Source of the DNA: Sagittula stellata E-37
GTDB lineage: Bacteria; Pseudomonadota; Alphaproteobacteria; Rhodobacterales; Rhodobacteraceae
Length of the DNA stretch: 64,000 nt
NCBI RefSeq assembly: GCF_039724765.1
Contig: NZ_CP155730.1
Location: 340,263 to 404,262, forward strand
Direction: 5' to 3'
The number at the start of each line of letters is the position of its first letter. The stretch's first letter is position 1. Position numbers and translations under genes: made by a program. This document shows, piece by piece, positions 58,939-64,000 of the stretch. Under the pieces are notes generated by a model, which saw only the letters and a list, made by a program, of their open reading frames with translations, did no database searches and was not told the origin of the DNA.

Positions 58939-59799
58939 TTAGCGGTCCTGGTGCTTCGGGTCGAAATGGTCGCGCAGCCCGTCGCCGATCATGTTCACGG
59001 CAAGGATGGTGAGGGTCAGCGCGGCGGCCGGCGCGAAGATCGCCAGCGGCTTGAGCTGCCACAGCGCCCGCGCGTCGGACATGATGTTGCCCCACGAGGG
59101 GATAGAGGGCGGCGTGCCGGCCCCGATGAAGGTGAGGATGGATTCCGTCACCATCGCCGATGCGCAGATGAAGGTGGCCTGCACCGACAGCGGCGCCAGC
59201 GTGTTGGGCAGAACATGGCGGAACATGATGGCCCGGTCGCTATTGCCGGCCAGCCAGGCGGCATCGATGAAGGCGGTCTCGCGCAGGCTCAGCGTGACGG
59301 AGCGCACGACGCGCACCATGCGCGGCATCTCCGCAAGGCTGATCGAGGCGATCACCGTGCCGAGCCCGCCCCCCGACACCGCCGCCAGCGAGATCGCGAG
59401 CAGCAGCGAGGGGATGGCCATGAGCCCGTCGGTGATGCGCATCAGAATCGGATCAAGGGCGCGGATGAACCCGGCCGCGAGCCCCAGCGCGCCGCCGATC
59501 AGCGTGGCGATCACCGCCACCGACAGCCCGACCAGAAGCGACACCCGCCCGCCATAGACCAGCCGGGCCCAGAGGTCGCGGCCCATCATGTCGGTGCCCA
59601 GCAGGAACTCGGTCGAGGGCGGTCGCAGGCGGGTGGCAGGCGAGATCTCACCCGGATCGTGCCATGTCAGCAGCGGCGCGCAGATCGCCACCAGCACGAT
59701 GGCGACAAGCAGCCCGCCGCCGATGCGAAGCTTGGCCGAACGCGGCACCAGCCGCGACAGCCCGCGGAACGGGGCGAGGGTAAGGGAGGAGGCGTTCAC
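58939..59799 (-). CDS. Dipeptide/oligopeptide-type ABC permease (DppC-like)
   Basis: 286 residues. The N-terminal helix is LRIGGGLLVAIVLVAICAPLL, followed by the DppC landmark FLLGTDMMGRDLWARLVYGGR and the contact loop RETAFIDAAWLAGNSDRAIMFRHVLPN. It overlaps the DppB-like gene by four bases. Confidence 0.93.
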   Translation of the reverse strand: MNASSLTLAPFRGLSRLVPRSAKLRIGGGLLVAIVLVAICAPLLTWHDPGEISPATRLRPPSTEFLLGTDMMGRDLWARLVYGGRVSLLVGLSVAVIATLIGGALGLAAGFIRALDPILMRITDGLMAIPSLLLAISLAAVSGGGLGTVIASISLAEMPRMVRVVRSVTLSLRETAFIDAAWLAGNSDRAIMFRHVLPNTLAPLSVQATFICASAMVTESILTFIGAGTPPSIPSWGNIMSDARALWQLKPLAIFAPAAALTLTILAVNMIGDGLRDHFDPKHQDR

Positions 59800-60737
59800 A
59801 GGCGAACCCTCGGATCAAAGAGCCCGTAGGCCAGGTCGAGCACTAGGTTGATGCCGACGTAGACGAAACTGAAGAACAGCACGATTCCTTGGATCAGCGG
59901 GTAATCACCGCGCAGGATCGCGTCGATCAGCAGCCGTCCCAGGCCGGGAATGGCAAAGACGCTTTCGGTCGCGACGGCGCCGCCAATGAGCAGGGCGATG
60001 CCCATGCCGATCACCGTGGACACCGGCAGCGCGCAGTTGCGCAGCGCATGCACGAAAAGGATCTTCATGTCGGAACAGCCCTTCGATCGGGCGGTGCGGA
60101 TGTAATCCTGTTGCAGCGCCTCGATCATCGCGGCCCTGGTTGTGCGCGCGATGAGCGCGATGTACGAGGTCGACAGCGCGATGGATGGCAGCGCGATGCT
60201 TGCCAGCCAGGGGCCGAAGCCGTCCTCAAGTGGGGCGTAGCCCTGCACCGGCAGCAGGCGGAGCTTCAACGCGAAGACATAGGCGACGCAGTAGCCGACC
60301 ACGAAGACCGGCACCGAGAAACCGATGATCGAGATCGCGCCGATGCCCCGTTCCAGCAGCGAGCCGGGGCGCCAGGCGGCGAGGATGCCGGCCGGGATCG
60401 CCACGATCACGGCGATTAGCGTGGTGAAGACCATCAGCGAAAGAGTCGGCTCCATCCGTTCGAGGATCAGCGCGAGAACCGGCTGCCCGGAGAACAGCGA
60501 GGCTCCGAAATCACCGTGCAGCACGCCGCCGAGCCACGTGACGAACTGCTCCGGCAGCGGCCGGTCGAGGCCGAGGTTGGCGCGGATGCGCGCGATATCG
60601 GCGGCAGAAGCCTGGTCCCCGGCGAGGACTGTCGCCGGATCTCCCGGCGACAGGTGAAGCAGGGCAAAGACGGTCAGCGCCACGATCAACGCGACGATGC
60701 CCCCCGAGCCCAGCCGTCTTGCGATGAGCATGGCCAT
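59796..60737 (-). CDS. Dipeptide/oligopeptide-type ABC permease (DppB-like)
   Basis: 313 residues from the ATG at 60737, which shares one base with the binding-protein stop. DppB landmarks: LLHLSPGDPATVLAGDQAS, the loop EALQQDYIRTARSKGCSDMKILFVHALRN and ESVFAIPGLGRLLIDAI. About six helices. Confidence 0.93.
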   Translation of the reverse strand: MAMLIARRLGSGGIVALIVALTVFALLHLSPGDPATVLAGDQASAADIARIRANLGLDRPLPEQFVTWLGGVLHGDFGASLFSGQPVLALILERMEPTLSLMVFTTLIAVIVAIPAGILAAWRPGSLLERGIGAISIIGFSVPVFVVGYCVAYVFALKLRLLPVQGYAPLEDGFGPWLASIALPSIALSTSYIALIARTTRAAMIEALQQDYIRTARSKGCSDMKILFVHALRNCALPVSTVIGMGIALLIGGAVATESVFAIPGLGRLLIDAILRGDYPLIQGIVLFFSFVYVGINLVLDLAYGLFDPRVRL

Positions 60738-62344
60738 CAGTTGGGCTCGATCCCCCAGAACAGCGGCAGGGGCGCCGGCTGCATGTTGGCGATGGCATCG
60801 CTGCGCCACGCCTGCTGGAACAGGGTGAACCCGGCAAGCCCGAAGACCACGGTGTCCATGGCGGCGGCGTTGATCTTCTCAGCGGCGGCGAATTCGGCCT
60901 CCGGCGTTTCAGCAGCGTACCATTCGGCGATGCCGGCCTGCACCTCGTCGTTGCTGGGCCAGCCGAACCATGCGTCGTCACCATTGGCCTGAAGGCCGAT
61001 GTAGGCGGCGGGGTTCACCGTGTCGGTGCCCGAATGCGAGGTGTGGAAGATGTTCCAGCCGCCCTCGGCGGCGGGCGCCTTGCTCTGGCGGCGGGCCTGG
61101 ATGTTGCCCCAGGTGGTGGCGACATACTCGACCTCGAAGCCCAGGTCTTCCATCAGCCCGGCAGTGACGTCGCCGATGGCCTTGTTGGCGGGCAGGTCCT
61201 GCGCCACCATCACCGTCAGCGTAGTGCCGGCCAGGCCCTTGTCCGCGATGATCTGCCGCGCGCTCTCGAGATCGGGCTCGGTCATCACCAGCTCGGAGCC
61301 CACCTCGGTGTACAGCGGCGTGCCGGGGGTGAAGTAGCTATACATGTACTGCCAGTAATCAGGCTTATCGCCGACCACCGAGATCGAATAGTCGCTCTGG
61401 TTCATCGCCATTGCCACGGCACGGCGCACCCCGACGTCGTCGAAGGGGGGCTGCGTGTGGTTCAGGCGCACCGCCTGCACCACGCCGAGCGGATCGGACA
61501 CGCCGGTTTCGACGTGGGGACTTGCCTCGAGCAGCGGGGCAAGATCGGGCAGGGGCTTCTCCAGCCAGTCCACCTCGCCGGTGGTCAGCGCGTTCACCGC
61601 GGTGGCGGCGTCGGGAATGGTGATCCACTCCACGCGGTCGAAGTTCATCACCTTGCCGCCGGCAAGCCAGCTCGACGGTTCCTCGCGCGGGACGTAGCCG
61701 TCGAACTTCTCGAAAACGGCCATTGCGCCGACCTGCCATTCATCGGCGACGAAGCGCATCGGGCCGCTGCCGACGTATTCGGTGATCTGTTCGAAGGGGT
61801 CGGTGGCCGCGATGCGGGCGGGCATGATGAAGGCCACCGGCGCGTTGGCCTTGCCGAGCGCGAAGCGCATCTTCGGGAAGGGTTCGTTCAGGTGCCATTC
61901 GAAGGTCTTTTCGTCGACGACGACGAGGCTGTCCTCAACGGCCGCGATGCGCAGGCCCATCACGTCGCGCTGTTTCCAGCGGTCGAGGCTGGCGACCACA
62001 TCCTCGGCGGTGACGGGGGTGTCGTCATGGAACGTCAGCCCGTGGCGCAGGGTGAAGGTCCAGACAAGCCCGTCTTCCGAGACGCTGTCGCTCTCGAGCA
62101 TCTGCAGCTGCGGCGCAAGGTTCTCGTCGACGCCGTAGAGCGTGTCCCAGACCATCATCGCGGCGTTCCGCACGGTGTAGGCGGTGCCCCAGATCGGGTC
62201 GAAGTTGCTCAGGTCGCCGTCGGGAACGAAGCGCAGCACGTGTTCGTCCGATTGCGCCAGGGCCGGGCCGTGTGCCGTGAGGGTCAGCAAGCCGGCGAGC
62301 GTGGCACTCTTGAGGAAGGTTCTTTTTCGCAAGGGGGTCTCCAT
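60737..62344 (-). CDS. Dipeptide/oligopeptide-type ABC substrate-binding protein
   Basis: 535 residues of SBP family 5. The signal peptide begins PLRKRTFLKSATLAGLL, close to a Tat motif but with Lys-Arg, and ends near GPALAQS. Landmarks are NFDPIWGTAYTVRNA, WTFTLRHGLTFHDDTPVTAEDV and RRAVAMAMNQSDY. Family members bind peptides, nickel, glutathione, opines or nucleoside-like compounds. Beside the BtpA operon the ligand need not be a peptide. Confidence 0.92.
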   Translation of the reverse strand: METPLRKRTFLKSATLAGLLTLTAHGPALAQSDEHVLRFVPDGDLSNFDPIWGTAYTVRNAAMMVWDTLYGVDENLAPQLQMLESDSVSEDGLVWTFTLRHGLTFHDDTPVTAEDVVASLDRWKQRDVMGLRIAAVEDSLVVVDEKTFEWHLNEPFPKMRFALGKANAPVAFIMPARIAATDPFEQITEYVGSGPMRFVADEWQVGAMAVFEKFDGYVPREEPSSWLAGGKVMNFDRVEWITIPDAATAVNALTTGEVDWLEKPLPDLAPLLEASPHVETGVSDPLGVVQAVRLNHTQPPFDDVGVRRAVAMAMNQSDYSISVVGDKPDYWQYMYSYFTPGTPLYTEVGSELVMTEPDLESARQIIADKGLAGTTLTVMVAQDLPANKAIGDVTAGLMEDLGFEVEYVATTWGNIQARRQSKAPAAEGGWNIFHTSHSGTDTVNPAAYIGLQANGDDAWFGWPSNDEVQAGIAEWYAAETPEAEFAAAEKINAAAMDTVVFGLAGFTLFQQAWRSDAIANMQPAPLPLFWGIEPN

Positions 62345-62804
62345 GATGTCGGGGTCGCTGTTCCGGCTCTTCGTTGGATGCCGGTCGGGCCGCGTCGCAG
62401 GACGCTTCGGGCCCGCACAAGTTTCGAGAGCTTTCCGGGCATTTGAAGTGACAATATACTTTTATCGCGAGTTTATAGCTTCAAAAGGAGAAAGGCGCGG
62501 GTTTGCGCCCAAGTATTCAGCAAAATAGTAGGTTGATTTGCGCTTTGGGAGGAGGCGTTTGAAGAATCACCCCCATCAAGCCGATATTGTCGTCGATGTT
62601 CCGAGGGTTTCAGGCTTTGGCGCATCAAATATAATATTATTACGCTAAATTGGTTGACCGGCAACGCGACGTCCCGGCCTGATCACGGAACGGAGACCCA
62701 TGAACGCTTCCTACCACAGCTTCGATACCGCCCATGCGCAGATCCGCGAGGCGTTGTTGGGCCAATCGGCGCTCGGGCTGAAGGTCCCTTTTCCCGTTGT
62801 GCTT
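62345..62804. other. Promoter-side gap upstream of the oligopeptide-type operon
   Basis: 460 bases. The part 62440-62660 is AT-rich (ATAATATTAT near 62632) and probably holds the leftward promoter. A short plus-strand frame at 62700-62888 lies over the 3' flank of the decayed IS5 gene and is not convincing. No other gene is seen. Confidence 0.45.
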
Positions 62805-63960
62805 CAGGCGATAGCCTCGATCTCGGCTCTGCCGGGGGCCGGGAAGCGGTTCACGATGACGATGCGGATCCGGATTTCGGGGGTCTGACGGTCGGGGGTG
62901 GGCCATCGATGCGCCATCGGTCCGAGCGGCAATGGCGAACGGACATGATCCGCTCCCCGAAGAGCTTCAGGCAATTCATCCCTTGGCCAGCAGGGCATTG
63001 CACAGCAATGTCCCGAGAGGCTGAGCTTCGACCCGACTTCGGACATGGTAGCGGGCCCCCTTCTTCCAGAGCGCCCTGCCGAGGTGTCGCGTCGCGCGCA
63101 GCATCTCGTTTCGCGCCAATGCTGCGGGGCAGTCTTCTTTCCAGGCGCGGCCGTTTCGGCGGATCGGTATGACGGCATCGGCGCCGTGCTCGACGATGGC
63201 GGTGTGGCATCGGCGTGTGTCGTATGCGCCGTCCGTTGCCCGGCAGGGTCATGCGTCGCACGATCCCGAGAGGGGGCCGTGACGGTGGCGATCTCCTCGC
63301 CCTCGGGAATTTGCGACAGCAGGTCTGGCAGCAGGGGGCTGTCGCCCTGGCGGCTTGAGGTGAACTCGACCGCGCGTATGCCGCCGGTTTCCGTGTCCAT
63401 GGCGATGTGAACCTTGCGCCATTGCCTCCGGCGGGAGGAGCGATGCTTCCGGGCCGGCCATGCGCCATCGCCACCGAACGTCACCCCCGTGCTGTCCGCT
63501 GCCCGGCCGTGCATCGCGCGGTGATGTCACGAGAGGGGATAAGCAGGTTCAAGGGCTTGCCCGAGCGGCGACAGGGGATCTGACCCCGATCCGCGCTTGC
63601 CGTCGGCACAGCGCCGAACAGTCCGGAGCCGGCCAGTCGCGCCCAGCCATCCGGATCGGGCTCTCGACCGGCCCGACCGTCTGCCGCAGCGGAAGGCCGA
63701 ACAGGCCGGGGCTCCGCCCGTTCAGGGCTGAAACGATCCCCCGGATCGTTGCCGAGACGCCCCTCACCCTCCAGCGTCAGGCAGGTTTGGATCGCGGCGT
63801 CCGAGAACGTCTCGGGCCGCCCCCGTTTACCGGTCTTTCCGGCGTGCCGGACCGTGTCGGGATCAAACCAGACCGAGAGCGAACCCCGCCGGCGCAGCGC
63901 AGTGTTTTATTCGGACCAGTCCGTCGTACGATAGCGGGTGGGAGAGGGCCTCGGCATGAC
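62805..63960 (-). pseudogene. IS5-family transposase, frameshifted and decayed
   Basis: Read leftwards, family blocks appear in several frames: a Trp-Phe-Asp-Pro-Asp-Thr-Val block with KTGKRGRPETFSDAAIQT near 63850, GLFGLPLRQTVGPVESPI near 63690, KVHIAMDTETGGIRAVEFTSSRQGD near 63390, SPLLPDLLSQIPEGEE near 63320, and finally EIRIRIVIVNRF near 62850. At least three frame changes separate them, so it cannot be expressed whole. The sequence GAGGATTCACTATAGG (reverse of 63981-63996) at the window edge may be the terminal repeat. Confidence 0.8.
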
Positions 63961-64000
63961 ACCGATCCAACGCACTGGATTCCTATAGTGAATCCTCATC

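Noticed and set aside
61034..62446. 470-codon plus-strand frame opposite the oligopeptide-type binding protein
   Set aside because: Antisense shadow of a clear SBP family 5 gene; no recognisable domain.
62700..62888. 62-codon plus-strand frame near the right IS5 remnant
   Set aside because: Its second half is antisense to the transposase end, and the first half has no supporting feature.
1..64000. tRNA genes, CRISPR arrays or a replication origin
   Set aside because: No cloverleaf-like tRNA, regularly spaced repeats or iteron/RepABC genes were recognised on reading either strand.

Overview
The window looks like an accessory replicon or genomic island of an alphaproteobacterium of the Rhodobacterales (roseobacter/Paracoccus/Salipiger type). 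The grounds are high GC content, tightly overlapping operons, an alphaproteobacterial VirB-type secretion operon, two complete TRAP transporters, and many IS6, IS481, IS5 and IS110 elements. No rRNA, tRNA, CRISPR array or replication origin was recognised. All identifications come from motifs and gene order, because no database search was possible.

Region 1 (1-7094, minus strand) is part of a conjugation-type type IV secretion operon. In transcription order it holds a small unknown protein, a VirB1-like transglycosylase, VirB2, VirB3, VirB4, a lipoprotein, a second transglycosylase built into a VirB5-like scaffold, VirB5, VirB8 and the start of VirB9, which runs off the left edge. Region 2 (7.2-11.1 kb) holds a hipBA toxin-antitoxin pair, two small exported proteins of unknown function and an HTH protein.

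Region 3 (11.2-18.0 kb, minus) is a catabolic operon: LuxR-type regulator, MetX-like alpha/beta hydrolase, NitT/TauT-type ABC importer and a fused DhaK-DhaL kinase. A broken glycerol kinase tail and an IS6 element follow. Region 4 (19.4-32.1 kb) is divergent. L-asparaginase and CapA genes run left; a PuuE-type allantoinase, TRAP transporter 1, a GntR/FCD regulator, TRAP transporter 2, an ArgE-type deacylase and aspartase run right. The enzymes suggest uptake and stripping of N-substituted asparagine or aspartate and release of nitrogen as ammonia, with fumarate as carbon product.

Region 5 (32.2-35.1 kb) is a pile of three insertion sequences. Region 6 (35.5-40.6 kb, minus) encodes a polar amino-acid-type ABC importer, an amidase and a ribokinase. 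Region 7 (41.8-49.8 kb, plus) is a ureide (allantoin-type) operon: cyclic amidohydrolase, polyamine-type ABC importer, RidA, ureidoglycine aminohydrolase (AllE) and allantoate amidohydrolase (AllC).

Region 8 (49.9-55.2 kb) has a GntR/UTRA regulator divergent from an uncharacterised operon: PfkB kinase, BtpA/SgcQ protein, two unknown proteins, a second BtpA/SgcQ protein and a TenA-like protein without the expected cysteine. This is the best candidate for an undescribed pathway. IS debris (55.2-56.9 kb) separates it from a complete dipeptide/oligopeptide-type ABC importer (57.0-62.3 kb, minus). A decayed IS5 transposase fills the right end. The common theme from 19 to 62 kb is import of small nitrogen-rich organic compounds, amide or ring opening, and sugar phosphorylation.
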